Positions 8,128 through 19,215 of a stretch of 64,000 nucleotides of DNA are shown piece after piece. Origin of the DNA: Pseudomonas putida (GTDB lineage: Bacteria; Pseudomonadota; Gammaproteobacteria; Pseudomonadales; Pseudomonadaceae). How positions within the stretch are numbered: the first letter of the stretch is position 1; each line of letters begins with the position of its first letter. The stretch is taken from positions 1,714,001 to 1,778,000 of the forward strand of contig NZ_JANHLD010000001.1 of NCBI RefSeq assembly GCF_028682455.1, written 5' to 3'. The notes under the pieces were generated by a model. It had not been told where the DNA came from. It worked only from the letters and a program-made list of their open reading frames with translations, and did no database searches. The position numbers and the translations under genes are program-made.

Positions 8128-10302
8128 ATGAGCGGTTTTAAAGGTGTGGGGAGCCCGCGACGGGTTCGGGGATGGCTGGTGCTGGGGATGTTGGCGCCGT
8201 TTTCGTTATCGGCACTGGCTGAAACAGTGGCGACCCAGGCTGCTGAGCAAAGCTCGGTCGAGTTGCCGACATTGACCATCGAAGGCAACCGCCTGTACGA
8301 CATGTTGCCTTCGGAAGACACCGGGGGCTACAGCGTCGAGGCTGCCACCGTGGGCACCAAGACCCCGGCGCCGCTAAAGGAGATCCCGCAATCGATCACC
8401 GTGTACACCCAGGACTACGTCAAAGACCGCCAGTTCGTGCACCTGGATGACCTGGCCAAATACACCGCTGGCCTGCGTACCCTGACCAACGACAGCGGTC
8501 GTTCGTCGATCTATGCCCGAGGCTACGAGTACAGCGAGTTCAACATCGACGGCCTGCCGGCACCGATGGCCAGCATCTTCGGCACCGTACCTTCGCTGGC
8601 TGCCTTCGATCGTGTCGAGATCATGCGTGGCCCGGCCGGCTTGTTCAGTAGCACCAGCGAATTGGGCGGTATCGTCAACATGGTGCGCAAGCGCCCGACG
8701 GCTCAATTCCAGGGCCACGTCGAAGCCGGCTATGGCACTTGGGACACCAACCACGAAGAAATCGACCTGGCCGGGCCGCTGGATGAGGCTGGCCGGGTGC
8801 GCGGGCGTTTCGTCACTTCGCGTGACGACACCAAGGGTGAAGTCGACTACAACGCCAATACCAGTAACACCTATTACGGCGCTCTGGATATCGACCTGGA
8901 CGACGCTACTCTGTTGTCGTTCGGCCTGATCCACGAAGTAAAGGACATCACCCCGCACAACGGCTACCCGGCATCGCTTTCCGGTGAGGTCCCCGACTTC
9001 AGCCATTCCAGGTTCCTTGGCGCCGACTGGAACTACTTCGACGGCAAGACCACCGACCTGGTTGCCGAGTTGACGCACCGCTTCGATAACGGTGGCTATG
9101 GCCGTGTGGCAGCCCGTGGCTCGCACCGCGACACCGAATACCTGTATGCCTTCACCGCGACCAATGCCGTCAACGGTGCCAACTCCGAGCGCGCCAGCGC
9201 CCGGGACTTCACCCAGGATACCTACTCGCTTGACGCCAGTTACAGCCAGCCGTTCGAAGCCTTGGGCCAGGTCAGCGAGTTCGTGGTGGGTACCGACTAC
9301 AAGAACTACGACACCGAGTACCTCAACGGCACTACCAACCTGGGGCCCATCAACGTCAACACCTACTCGCCGAAGCAGTTCGCCAAGCCGTCGCCGAACT
9401 ACAGCACCGAGACCGGCATGCAAGAGGAAGAATACGGCCTGTACTCCAAGGTCACCTTCCGTCCGGTCGAACGCCTGGCGCTGATCGCCGGTGGCCGCTT
9501 CAGCTGGTATCGCGGTGATTTCTACACCACGACCCTGAGCACAGGAGCGACCAACAACGACGACAAGCGTGTGGATGGCCGCTTTACGCCCTACGGTGGC
9601 CTGGTCTACGACCTGACCGAGAACCATGCGCTATACGCCAGCTACTCGCAGGTTTATAAGCCGCAGTCGGACGTCGACAGCAGTGGCCGCGTGCTCAAAC
9701 CGCGTGAAGGCGATCAGTATGAGTTCGGCCTCAAGAGCAGTTACCTGGGAGGCGACCTCAACACGCGCTTTTCGGTATTCCGCCTGACCGACAAGAACCG
9801 CGCCTCCACCGAGTTCGATGTCGACGGCGTGGACACCGGCTTCTCCGTCGCCTCTGGCAAGACGCGAGTCAAGGGCGCCGAAGTGGAAGTCAGCGGCAAG
9901 CTGACGCAAAACTGGGAGTTGCTGGCGGGCTACACCTGGATGGAAACCGAAACCCTGGACGGTGATGACGAAACCAACTTCTTCGTCATGCCGCGCAACC
10001 AGGCCTCGCTCTGGAGCAAGTACACCCTCAGTCAAGGCCCGTTGTCGGGGCTGGCCATCGGTGGGGGCGTCTCGGCGATGAGCCACTTCTATTCCGAGAA
10101 CGGCGGCGTGCGCATCGATGCGCCGGGCTACGCCACCGTGGATGCGATGTTGTCGTACCCGGTCACCTCGAAGCTGACGGCGACCCTCAACGTCAACAAC
10201 CTGTTCGACCGGGATTACCTGTCGCGGGTAGGCTCGATCTCGACGTTCAACTTCTATGGGCCTTCGCGCAGCATGATGGTTGGCGCGCGGTACGACTTCT
10301 AG
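8128..10302 (+). CDS. TonB-dependent siderophore receptor (FhuE/FoxA-like)
   Basis: Outer-membrane gated channel for a ferric siderophore, 724 residues. The start MSGFKGVGSPRR has GAAGGG 6 nt upstream; the signal peptide ends near ALA-E at residue 31. The plug opens with LKEIPQSITVYTQDYV and contains VEIMRGPAGLFSS and GGIVNMVRKRP. The barrel shows VNVNNLFDRDYLSR-type C-terminal features and ends in GARYDF with terminal aromatic Phe. There is no N-terminal STN signalling domain, so it is not a sigma/anti-sigma transducer; the adjacent two-component system presumably does the regulation. Plug sequence resembles hydroxamate (FhuE/FoxA) receptors more than enterobactin receptors. Exact ligand unknown. 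Confidence 0.9.
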   Translation: MSGFKGVGSPRRVRGWLVLGMLAPFSLSALAETVATQAAEQSSVELPTLTIEGNRLYDMLPSEDTGGYSVEAATVGTKTPAPLKEIPQSITVYTQDYVKDRQFVHLDDLAKYTAGLRTLTNDSGRSSIYARGYEYSEFNIDGLPAPMASIFGTVPSLAAFDRVEIMRGPAGLFSSTSELGGIVNMVRKRPTAQFQGHVEAGYGTWDTNHEEIDLAGPLDEAGRVRGRFVTSRDDTKGEVDYNANTSNTYYGALDIDLDDATLLSFGLIHEVKDITPHNGYPASLSGEVPDFSHSRFLGADWNYFDGKTTDLVAELTHRFDNGGYGRVAARGSHRDTEYLYAFTATNAVNGANSERASARDFTQDTYSLDASYSQPFEALGQVSEFVVGTDYKNYDTEYLNGTTNLGPINVNTYSPKQFAKPSPNYSTETGMQEEEYGLYSKVTFRPVERLALIAGGRFSWYRGDFYTTTLSTGATNNDDKRVDGRFTPYGGLVYDLTENHALYASYSQVYKPQSDVDSSGRVLKPREGDQYEFGLKSSYLGGDLNTRFSVFRLTDKNRASTEFDVDGVDTGFSVASGKTRVKGAEVEVSGKLTQNWELLAGYTWMETETLDGDDETNFFVMPRNQASLWSKYTLSQGPLSGLAIGGGVSAMSHFYSENGGVRIDAPGYATVDAMLSYPVTSKLTATLNVNNLFDRDYLSRVGSISTFNFYGPSRSMMVGARYDF

Positions 10303-10304
10303 CC

Positions 10305-11084
10305 TTACGCGTCCGGATGATCGCGCAGGAACACCAGGTTGTCCGGCTTCGATTGTTCGGCGCTGTAATAGTAGCCCTGTACGTCGAACTGCTTGAGCTG
10401 CTCGGGATCGTCGATGCGTTCCTGGATCACGAAGCGGCTCATCATGCCTCGGGCCTTTTTGGCGTAGAAGCTGATGATCTTGTATTGCCCATTCTTGAAG
10501 TCGCGGAACTCGGTGTTGATGATCCGCGCCTTGAGGGCATTGCGCTTGACCGCGCTGAAGTACTCGTTGCTGGCCAGGTTAAGCAGCAGGTCGTCGCCCT
10601 GGTCGGCAAGGGCCTGGTTCAACCACTCACTGATGCGTGTGCCCCAGAAGGCATACAAGTCCTTGCCACGGGCGTTGGCAAGCTTGGTGCCCATTTCAAG
10701 GCGGTAGGGTTGCATCAGGTCCAGCGGGCGCAGCAGGCCATAGAGACCCGAGAGCATGCGCAGGTGGTCCTGGGCGTAGCTGAAGTCGTCTTCGCTCAGG
10801 CTCTGGGCGTCGAGCCCGGTGTACACATCGCCCTTGAACGCCAACAGCGCCTGCTTGGCGTTGTCCGGGGTAAAGGCCGGGGTCCAGCTGCCGAAGCGGG
10901 CGGCGTTGAGGCCGGCGAGCTTGTCGGAGAGGTGCATCAGCTCGCTGATCTGCGCTGGCGACAGCTCGCGCAACTGCACGATCAGCTCCTGGGAATCGTC
11001 CAGGTACTGTGGCTGGGTGTAGCGCTGGGTCACCGGCGGGGTGTCGTAGTCGAGGGTCTTGGCGGGGGATATCACCGTCAGCAT
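10305..11084 (-). CDS. yaaA: Peroxide stress protein YaaA (UPF0246)
   Basis: DUF328/UPF0246 protein of 259 residues, the family's usual length, starting [17 protein letters not shown]. coli YaaA lowers intracellular free iron during peroxide stress and binds DNA. It ends 2 nt from the end of the TonB receptor gene on the opposite strand, so the two are convergent with no visible terminator between them. Strong family match across the whole length, including the [17 protein letters not shown] end. Confidence 0.95.
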   Translation of the reverse strand: MLTVISPAKTLDYDTPPVTQRYTQPQYLDDSQELIVQLRELSPAQISELMHLSDKLAGLNAARFGSWTPAFTPDNAKQALLAFKGDVYTGLDAQSLSEDDFSYAQDHLRMLSGLYGLLRPLDLMQPYRLEMGTKLANARGKDLYAFWGTRISEWLNQALADQGDDLLLNLASNEYFSAVKRNALKARIINTEFRDFKNGQYKIISFYAKKARGMMSRFVIQERIDDPEQLKQFDVQGYYYSAEQSKPDNLVFLRDHPDA

Positions 11085-11216
11085 CGGTCGGGCTCCTTGA
11101 ATCGTCGGCCGATTCTACGGGGCGGGGGCCCTGATCTCCAGCTATGACGTCAATAGCCACAGACCATCCCGACGCTTGACGCTATAGTGCGCGGCGAGCA
11201 AACCGGAGACCTGATC

Positions 11217-12347
11217 GTGCGCATTGCCCTGCTGTTACTGACCGGACTGTTGAGTGTCGGCGCCCAGGCTGCACCGTTGCCGCTGGCAACGCTGGACCGT
11301 AGCCACTGGCCGGAGCAACTCGACAGCCCGACGCTGTTCGATGTCGCCTCGCGGGCCGAGATTCTCGCGTTTGCCCAGGCCCTGCAGGCCAGCGAAGCGC
11401 TGGATGAGCCCGCCCTGGCCGCGCGCCTGGGCCTCAAGCAGATCAACCTGGCGTCGATCGCGCAGGTGCGCCAGCGCTTGTGGCAGCAGTTGTGGCGCAA
11501 CTATGACCGGGCCCAGCAGAGCTGCGAGCAGGATGCTTCGTTCTGCTATGCGATCGACGGCGTGGCCGAGCTGCGCCGGCAAGCGGCGACGTTCGAAGTG
11601 GCCAGTGACTCGTTCTATGCCGGCTGGGCTGCGCCCAGTCGTGAGTTTCACCAGCGCTACCTCAATGAACTGCTGCGCAAGGCTGCGCTGTTTGCGCAGA
11701 CGGCCAGCGAAGTCGAGCGCTTTTCCGACCTTGAGCGCAACGGCGACGAGCTCAATGACCGGCTGTTCATGTTGACCTTCGATGCCGGCCCCGGCCCACT
11801 CGACGGCAGCACCGATGCCCTGACGGACTACCTGCGCCGGCAGAAGCTGGGCGCCACCTTCTTTGTGCTTGGCAACAGCTTGCAGACCCGCCGCGACAAG
11901 ACGTCCCTCGCGGACCTGCGTGCGCTCTACCAGGGTCAATGCGTGGGCATCCAGGGCTGGCAGTACCGCTCCCACGGCCAGTGGCAAGACTGGCAAGACT
12001 CGGTGGTGCGCAGCCAGGCGCGGGTCCAGGCGGACCTGCCCGATCAGTACGTGCCACTGTTCAGGCCGCCCTATGGCCAGCGTCGCGCCGACAGCCAGGG
12101 TTTTTTCCAGGGGCAGGGGTTACAGGTGGTGCTGTGGAACATCGATGCCCAGGACCGGGGCGCGCTCAGTGCCGAGCAGTCGGCGCAGCGGGTGCTGACC
12201 TTGATGCTGCTGTGGCGCCACGGGGTGATTCAGTTCCATGATGCCCGTCCCCAGGCGCAGGAGGCTGTGGCCTGGCTGCTCAAGCAGACGGCGCAGAGTG
12301 GGATCGGCTGGGAAGATTGTCGGCATTTTGCCGGGAAAAGCGGATAA
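11217..12347 (+). CDS. Polysaccharide deacetylase-like protein with degenerate active site
   Basis: Secreted protein of 376 residues with a NodB-type deacetylase domain in its C-terminal half. I chose the GTG at 11217 because GGAG lies about 8 nt upstream and the product then starts with a clean signal peptide (VRIALLLLTGLLSVGAQA). Domain motifs are TFDAGPG (D189-A190), QYRSH (249-253), RPPYG, WNID and IQFHD. In active enzymes motif 1 is TFDDG and motif 2 HxxxH; here the second Asp is Ala and the first His is Gln, so two of three metal ligands are lost. The N-terminal half (about 1-180) is helical and not recognised. It may be a non-catalytic polysaccharide binder. Confidence 0.8.
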   Translation: MRIALLLLTGLLSVGAQAAPLPLATLDRSHWPEQLDSPTLFDVASRAEILAFAQALQASEALDEPALAARLGLKQINLASIAQVRQRLWQQLWRNYDRAQQSCEQDASFCYAIDGVAELRRQAATFEVASDSFYAGWAAPSREFHQRYLNELLRKAALFAQTASEVERFSDLERNGDELNDRLFMLTFDAGPGPLDGSTDALTDYLRRQKLGATFFVLGNSLQTRRDKTSLADLRALYQGQCVGIQGWQYRSHGQWQDWQDSVVRSQARVQADLPDQYVPLFRPPYGQRRADSQGFFQGQGLQVVLWNIDAQDRGALSAEQSAQRVLTLMLLWRHGVIQFHDARPQAQEAVAWLLKQTAQSGIGWEDCRHFAGKSG

Positions 12348-12686
12348 CAGGCGGGAAGTGCAAAGGCCGGCAATGAAATGCCACATGCATTTCACTGGGC
12401 TGGATTTATGACTGTAGCGGTGCTTTGACCGTGCGCCAAGGGCTAAGTGTCATCACGAAAAATAAACTTCAAAAATACGTAAAAATGCTTTTTACGGTCA
12501 TGGGTTTTGCGGTATCAAGGAGTCAGACCGCCGAACCCTGCATCACAGGTGGCGTCATTGGGCACCAGTAGTGTGAGGGCAGCTTCCCCGCCGTAACGAC
12601 GCGGCAGTGGGAGGTAACGGCGGCCACTTCACGGCGCAGCACCGCATGGGTATTGCGTCGTCTGGCCCCCACAAAGGTGACCGAGT
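12348..12686 (+). promoter_or_regulatory. Intergenic region and probable leader of the PhoH-family gene
   Basis: 339 bp without a supported gene. GAAATGC/GCATTTC forms a small hairpin near 12374-12392 after the deacetylase. A weak sigma-70 candidate is TTTACG (12491-12496), 16 bp, TATCAA (12513-12518). It would give a leader of about 160 nt that contains a 7-bp stem CCGCCGT/ACGGCGG (12588-12594 and 12617-12623). No known riboswitch motif was recognised. Confidence 0.35.
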
Positions 12687-14081
12687 ATGGATGATCAAGG
12701 ACGCACCACTTCCTCCAACCAGCCAATCCTTTATGTGCTCGATACCAATGTACTGATCCACGATCCGAATGCGTTGCTCAATTTCGAGGAGCACCACGTC
12801 GCCATACCGATGACGGTGCTGGAGGAGCTCGACAAACTCAAGACCGGTAAACACACCATCGCCGCCGAATGTCGCCAGGCCATCCGCCTGATCGACCAGA
12901 CGCTGGGCGATGCCTCGCCTGCCGATGTCGAGCAGGGTGTGCCGATCCAGCGTGGCAAGAGTGGGCCCAAGGGCTTCCTGTCGATTCTGATGAGCCCGCG
13001 CAACGAGCCCAACCGCCTGCTGCCGGAAAACCTCAACGACAACATCATCATCAACCAGTTGCTGGAGCTGCGCAGTCGACGCAAGGACCGTGACGTGGTG
13101 CTGGTGACCAAAGACATCAACATGCGCCTCAAGGCCCGCGCCTGCGGGATCGCGGCCGAGGACTACAGTACCGACCAACTGGTTGACGACGTTTCGCTGC
13201 TGTCCAAGGGATATCACAGCGTGACCGGCTCGTTCTGGGACCGGGTCAGCAAGGTCGAGACCCGCCAGGACCGTGGCCGTACCTGGCATCGGGTGCAGAT
13301 GATCGACAACCTGCCAGCTGTGCACATCAACGAGTTCATCATTGACGAGCAGGGTTTCGTAGGCTGGATCAAGGGCATCAAGGATGGTGAGCTGATGCTG
13401 CTCGACCTGCACCAGGAGCCATTGCTGCACCAGGAAGCCTGGGGCCTGAAACCGCGGGATATCCACCAGAGCCTGGCGCTGTTCGCACTGCTCGATCCGG
13501 ATATCCACCTGGTCAACCTGACCGGCGCCGCCGGTTCCGGCAAGACCATCCTGGCGTTGGCCGCGGCAATCGAGCAGACCATGGTCAGCAAGCGCTACCG
13601 GCGCATCATCGCCACCCGCAGCGTGCAGGGGCTGGACCAGGAAATCGGCTTTCTGCCAGGCACCGAGGCGGAAAAAATGGAGCCTTGGCTGGGGGCGATC
13701 ACCGACAACCTCGAAGCACTGCACATGGATGACGAGAACACCCACGGCAGCGTCGACTACATTCTCGAGCGCGTACCGCTGCAGTTCAAATCGTTGAATT
13801 ACATTCGCGGTCGCAGCTTCCAGCAGAGCCTGATCCTGATCGATGAGTGCCAGAACCTCACCCCGCACCAGATGAAAACCATCATCACCCGTGCTGGCGC
13901 CGGTTCCAAGGTGATCTGCCTGGGTAACCTGGCGCAGATCGACACTCCTTACCTGTCGGCCACAAGCTCCGGCCTGACCTACCTGACCGAGCGCTTCAAG
14001 GACTTCCCCAACGGCGTGCACATCACCCTGCAGGGTGTACCGCGCTCGATCCTGGCCGAATACGCCGAATCCCACCTGTAG
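12687..14081 (+). CDS. PhoH-family protein: PIN nuclease domain plus PhoH ATPase (YlaK-like)
   Basis: Cytoplasmic 464-residue protein joining an N-terminal PIN-like RNase domain (about 14-160; acidic residues in YVLDTNVLIHD, LEELDKL and VTKDIN) to a C-terminal PhoH ATPase. The ATPase has Walker A GAAGSGKT (about 279-286) and Walker B LIDECQNL. Such fusions are thought to act as nucleic-acid-dependent ATPase/RNases, but the cellular role is not settled. It is a monocistronic gene closed by a strong terminator. The name PhoH reflects homology only; no Pho box was seen. Confidence 0.92.
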   Translation: MDDQGRTTSSNQPILYVLDTNVLIHDPNALLNFEEHHVAIPMTVLEELDKLKTGKHTIAAECRQAIRLIDQTLGDASPADVEQGVPIQRGKSGPKGFLSILMSPRNEPNRLLPENLNDNIIINQLLELRSRRKDRDVVLVTKDINMRLKARACGIAAEDYSTDQLVDDVSLLSKGYHSVTGSFWDRVSKVETRQDRGRTWHRVQMIDNLPAVHINEFIIDEQGFVGWIKGIKDGELMLLDLHQEPLLHQEAWGLKPRDIHQSLALFALLDPDIHLVNLTGAAGSGKTILALAAAIEQTMVSKRYRRIIATRSVQGLDQEIGFLPGTEAEKMEPWLGAITDNLEALHMDDENTHGSVDYILERVPLQFKSLNYIRGRSFQQSLILIDECQNLTPHQMKTIITRAGAGSKVICLGNLAQIDTPYLSATSSGLTYLTERFKDFPNGVHITLQGVPRSILAEYAESHL

Positions 14082-14090
14082 CCTCCAGCC

Positions 14091-14120
14091 ACCGGGCGGT
14101 CGTACCGCCCGGTGTTTTTT
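14091..14120 (+). terminator. Intrinsic terminator of the PhoH-family gene
   Basis: ACCGGGCGGT and ACCGCCCGGT form a perfect 10-bp stem with a 3-nt loop, followed by GTTTTTT. Located 10 nt after the stop codon. Confidence 0.95.
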
Positions 14121-14178
14121 CGCTGCGAATACCTGACTCCTGGGTTTACACTCTTTGCTCCTGAACAGGAGGAAGGTT

Positions 14179-14655
14179 GTGCTGACTCATCTCGATTCCC
14201 AAGGTCGGGCCAATATGGTCGACGTCACCGAAAAAGCCGTCACTGCGCGCGAGGCCGTGGCCGAAGCGCGGGTACGCATGCTCCCGCAGACCCTGCAGAT
14301 GATCGTCGAAGGCGAGCACCCCAAGGGGGATGTATTTGCCGTCGCGCGGATTGCCGGGATCCAGGCGGCGAAAAAGACCAGTGACCTGATCCCGCTGTGT
14401 CACCCGCTGATGCTTACCAGCGTGAAGGTCGAGCTCAGCGCCGAGGGCACCGACACCGTTCATATCGTGGCCCGCTGCAAGCTGGCCGGGCAGACCGGTG
14501 TGGAGATGGAAGCCCTGACCGCCGCCAGTGTCGCGGCGCTGACCATCTACGACATGTGCAAGGCCGTGGATCGCGGCATGATCATCGACGGCGTGCGCGT
14601 GCTGGAAAAACTGGGCGGCAAGAGCGGTCACTACCAGGCGGACGACGTGCAATGA
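14179..14655 (+). CDS. moaC: Cyclic pyranopterin monophosphate synthase MoaC
   Basis: Second enzyme of molybdenum cofactor synthesis; it forms cyclic pyranopterin monophosphate from the MoaA product. The 158-residue length is typical. The GTG start at 14179 has AGGAGG 6 nt upstream, and the protein begins [18 protein letters not shown] as the family does. The conserved region [15 protein letters not shown] and the METEALTAA-like segment ([20 protein letters not shown]) are present. First gene of moaCDE; its stop overlaps the moaD start (ATGA). No moaA or moaB lies in this window. Confidence 0.96.
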   Translation: MLTHLDSQGRANMVDVTEKAVTAREAVAEARVRMLPQTLQMIVEGEHPKGDVFAVARIAGIQAAKKTSDLIPLCHPLMLTSVKVELSAEGTDTVHIVARCKLAGQTGVEMEALTAASVAALTIYDMCKAVDRGMIIDGVRVLEKLGGKSGHYQADDVQ

Positions 14656-14897
14656 ACATCAACGTGGTGTATTTCGCGCGCTTTCGTGAAGCGCTGGGGC
14701 GTGACGGTGAAGCCTTGCAGGGCCAGTTCAAGACCCTGGACGACGTGCGCCAGGCATTGCTGGCCAAGGGCGACTCGCATGCTTTTCTGGCCGAGCAGAA
14801 CCTGATGTGTGCCCGCAACCAGGACTTGTGCAAACTGGACGAGCCACTGCAAGACGGCGATGAAGTGGCGTTCTTCCCGCCTGTGACCGGGGGTTGA
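14652..14897 (+). CDS. moaD: Molybdopterin synthase small subunit MoaD
   Basis: Ubiquitin-fold sulfur carrier of 81 residues. It ends FFPPVTGG; the terminal Gly-Gly is where the thiocarboxylate forms. The start [16 protein letters not shown] overlaps the moaC stop by 4 nt. It works with MoaE, whose gene begins 1 nt after the moaD stop. Confidence 0.95.
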   Translation: MNINVVYFARFREALGRDGEALQGQFKTLDDVRQALLAKGDSHAFLAEQNLMCARNQDLCKLDEPLQDGDEVAFFPPVTGG

Positions 14898-14898
14898 G

Positions 14899-15345
14899 AT
14901 GAGCGTACGGGTTCAGTTGGCACCGTTCGATCCAGGTGTTGAAGTCAATGCCATGCACGCGGCCAATGTCGGTGTCGGTGCGGTGGCAAGCTTCGTGGGT
15001 TATGTGCGCGACTTCAACGATGGCCTGGAGGTGGCCGGCATGTTCCTGGAGCATTATCCGGGGATGACCGAGAGGGCGCTGGGCAAGATCGTTGTCGAGG
15101 CCGAGCAGCGCTGGCCGCTGCTCAAGGTCGAGGTGCTGCACCGCATCGGCGCGCTGGAGCCGGGCGAGCCGATAGTTTTTGTCGGGGTCGCCAGCGCCCA
15201 CCGCCAGGCGGCATTCGACGCCTGCAACTTCATCATGGACTATCTCAAGACCCGGGCGCCGTTCTGGAAGAAAGAGCAGACCAGCGAAGGCGAACGTTGG
15301 GTGGATGGCAAGCAGAGTGATGAGGACGCTGCGCGGCGGTGGTGA
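14899..15345 (+). CDS. moaE: Molybdopterin synthase catalytic subunit MoaE
   Basis: Large subunit of molybdopterin synthase, 148 residues. It inserts two sulfurs from MoaD into cyclic pyranopterin monophosphate. It shows VGYVRDFNDG, the EHYPGM segment, HRIGALEPGEPIVFVGVAS and the catalytic Lys region DYLKTRAPFWKKE. Last gene of moaCDE; followed by an inverted REP pair. Confidence 0.96.
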   Translation: MSVRVQLAPFDPGVEVNAMHAANVGVGAVASFVGYVRDFNDGLEVAGMFLEHYPGMTERALGKIVVEAEQRWPLLKVEVLHRIGALEPGEPIVFVGVASAHRQAAFDACNFIMDYLKTRAPFWKKEQTSEGERWVDGKQSDEDAARRW

Positions 15346-15350
15346 TCACT

Positions 15351-15417
15351 ATCGCGGGGCAGGCCCACTCCCACCGAGCTGGATGCGGGACAGTTGCTCC
15401 CGCCTGGCCCCGCGATG
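15351..15417. repeat. Inverted REP pair after moaCDE
   Basis: ATCGCGGGGC at 15351 and its complement GCCCCGCGAT ending at 15417 face each other around about 45 bp, forming a REP doublet. It separates moaCDE from the dau locus and may act as a transcript-end structure. Confidence 0.75.
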
Positions 15418-15434
15418 CTTGAGTTTTAATACAG

Positions 15435-15473
15435 AAAAGTCCAGTATGGAATTATAAGTACAAAATAATTCCA
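15435..15473 (+). promoter_or_regulatory. Control sequence of the dau-locus binding protein
   Basis: TGGAATTAT (15447-15455) and ATAATTCCA (15465-15473) form a perfect 9-9-9 inverted repeat about 70 bp before the start codon. The blocks AAAAGTCCA (15435-15443) and ACAAAATA (15460-15467) also occur, in the same order and orientation relative to transcription, before dauB. Confidence 0.5.
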
Positions 15474-15542
15474 GGCAGTGCCTTGCCTGTCCCTTTCCTC
15501 TGTCTTGCAACACACCTCCAATAACGAGCGAGAGAGACCTTC

Positions 15543-16319
15543 ATGAACAAACTCACCCTGATCAGTGGTCTGGCCTTGAGCCTGTTGGCCAGCAGCACTC
15601 TGTTCGCCGCCGAGAAAACCCTGCGCATTGGCATCGAAGCCGCCTACCCGCCGTTCGCGTCGAAGAACGACAAGGGTGAAATCATCGGCTTCGACTACGA
15701 CATCGGCAATGCCTTGTGCGCGCAGATGCAGGTCAAGTGTGTGTGGAACGAGGTCGAGTTCGACGGTCTGATTCCATCGCTCAAAGTGAAGAAGATCGAT
15801 GCGGCCCTGTCGTCGATGACCATTACCGACGAGCGCAAGAAGTCGGTGGATTTCACCCACAAGTATTACTTCACTTCCTCGCGCCTGGTCATGAAGAAGG
15901 GCGCGGTGGTCGATGACCAGTATGCAAGCCTCAAGGGCAAGACCGTGGGCGTGCAGCGCGCCACAACCACGGATCGCTATGCCACGGAAGTGCTCGAGCC
16001 CAAGGGCATCACCATCAAGCGCTACAGCAATAACGAAGAAATCTACATGGACCTGGCGTCCGGGCGCGTGGATGCCATTTTCGCCGACACCATTCCGCTG
16101 GACGACTTCCTGTCGATGCCGCGTGGTGCCGACTACGCCTTTACCGGCCCGGAACTCAAGGATCCGAAGTATGTTGGCGAGGGGGCCGGGATTGCCGTGC
16201 GCAAGGGCAATAGCGAACTGGTCGGCCAACTCAACAAGGCCATCGACGATATTCGCGCCAACGGCGAATACCAGAAGATCCAGGCCAAGTACTTCAAGAC
16301 CGATATCTACGGCGATTGA
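15543..16319 (+). CDS. Amino-acid ABC transporter periplasmic binding protein (lysine/arginine/ornithine type)
   Basis: Periplasmic solute-binding protein of the ArgT/HisJ family, 258 residues with signal peptide [22 protein letters not shown]. Typical segments are [44 protein letters not shown] and [13 protein letters not shown]. There is no permease or ATPase gene nearby, so it must share a transporter encoded elsewhere. Its convergent position beside dauR-dauA-dauB matches the P. aeruginosa arrangement, and together with the shared promoter blocks this suggests binding of D- or L-arginine or a related basic amino acid. Ligand specificity is inference. Confidence 0.9.
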   Translation: MNKLTLISGLALSLLASSTLFAAEKTLRIGIEAAYPPFASKNDKGEIIGFDYDIGNALCAQMQVKCVWNEVEFDGLIPSLKVKKIDAALSSMTITDERKKSVDFTHKYYFTSSRLVMKKGAVVDDQYASLKGKTVGVQRATTTDRYATEVLEPKGITIKRYSNNEEIYMDLASGRVDAIFADTIPLDDFLSMPRGADYAFTGPELKDPKYVGEGAGIAVRKGNSELVGQLNKAIDDIRANGEYQKIQAKYFKTDIYGD

Positions 16320-16345
16320 TCGCCCGCCTCAAGGCCTGGAGTCAT

Positions 16346-16972
16346 TCAGGCCTTGAGTTCCTTCAGGTGCTTGTACACCGTCGCGCGTCCCATCCCCAGC
16401 ACATTTGCCACGTAGTTGGCCGCACTCTTGCCCTTGAATGCGCCCTCGGCGTGCAGGGCCAGTACCAGCTCGCGCTTGTGGTCGCGGGTCAGCAGGTTCA
16501 GGCTCAGTTGGCGCTGGCGCAACCAGCTGTTGAGAAAGGTATTGATGCGCTCCTGCCAGTCGTCGCGAAACAGCGCATCAGGCTGCGGGATCAACCGGCT
16601 GGGCGAGAGGAACAGGTCCAGCGCTGCCTTGGCGGTTTCGAACAGGGTGATGTTCAGGTTGATGCACAGCACTGCCAGCGGTTTGCCGTGGCTGTCGCGC
16701 AGTACCGTACTCAGGGAGCGGATTTTCTGGCCGTCCCAGTTGAGCTTCTCGTAGGGGCCGATGTTGGTTTCATCGGTGCCGGCCTCGAACATGTCCTCAA
16801 GCGCCGCATCGTCACCGACTTCACGCTTGGACAGGTTGTTGGCGATGTAGTCGATCTTCTGGCTGCGCAGGTCGTGCAGCACCACCTCGGCGTGGGGGAA
16901 GAACAGGGTGGCGATGGCATCGGCGATGGCCCGGTAGTTGTCCAGGACAGGGTCGGGGCGAGGTGTCGACAT
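16346..16972 (-). CDS. dauR: Transcriptional regulator DauR (YheO-like PAS plus HTH)
   Basis: Regulator of D-arginine catabolism, 208 residues. The N-terminal YheO-like PAS domain (about 10-125) begins NYRAIADAIATLFFPHAEVV. The C-terminal DauR-type HTH ends LHAEGAFKGKSAANYVANVLGMGRATVYKHLKEL (seen in parts). In P. aeruginosa DauR represses dauBAR and is relieved by D-arginine-derived signals. It lies 74 nt downstream of dauA, in the order dauB-dauA-dauR, and is convergent with the binding-protein gene (26 nt apart). Confidence 0.9.
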   Translation of the reverse strand: MSTPRPDPVLDNYRAIADAIATLFFPHAEVVLHDLRSQKIDYIANNLSKREVGDDAALEDMFEAGTDETNIGPYEKLNWDGQKIRSLSTVLRDSHGKPLAVLCINLNITLFETAKAALDLFLSPSRLIPQPDALFRDDWQERINTFLNSWLRQRQLSLNLLTRDHKRELVLALHAEGAFKGKSAANYVANVLGMGRATVYKHLKELKA

Positions 16973-17046
16973 TCAGGCGGGCTCCAGGCGGTGTCAGCGC
17001 CCTGGTGACCAGGGCGCTGGGAGTGTGCCGCAATCGCGGCGGCGCG

Positions 17047-19138
<2,092 letters not shown>

Positions 19139-19147
19139 ACGAAAGCT

Positions 19148-19191
19148 CCAAATAAACTATTTTGTCTATTATGGACTTTTTGTTTATTTGG
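19148..19191 (-). promoter_or_regulatory. dauB promoter/operator inverted repeat
   Basis: CCAAATAAAC (19148-19157) and GTTTATTTGG (19182-19191) are perfect 10-bp arms with a 24-bp centre. They lie 10 bp from the dauB ATG and overlap its ribosome-binding site. The centre holds, on the minus strand, AAAAGTCCA and ACAAAATA, the blocks shared with the binding-protein promoter. A plausible sigma-70 pair on minus is TTGCCC and TAATAG. Likely DauR operator, by position. Confidence 0.55.
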
Positions 19192-19215
19192 GCAATATCG
19201 TTGGTCTGAAAATGC

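Noticed and set aside
8128..10302. TonB receptor as a cell-surface signalling transducer (FpvA/FecA type)
   Set aside because: After the signal peptide there is no space for an STN domain of about 80 residues before the plug, and no sigma/anti-sigma pair is adjacent.
12555..14075. 506-codon open frame on the minus strand opposite the PhoH-family gene
   Set aside because: It mirrors the coding strand of a clearly conserved gene. High GC removes stop codons from the antisense frame; no domain is recognisable.
12687..14081. Phosphate-starvation regulation of the PhoH-family gene
   Set aside because: No Pho box was found in the 339 bp upstream; the name reflects homology only.
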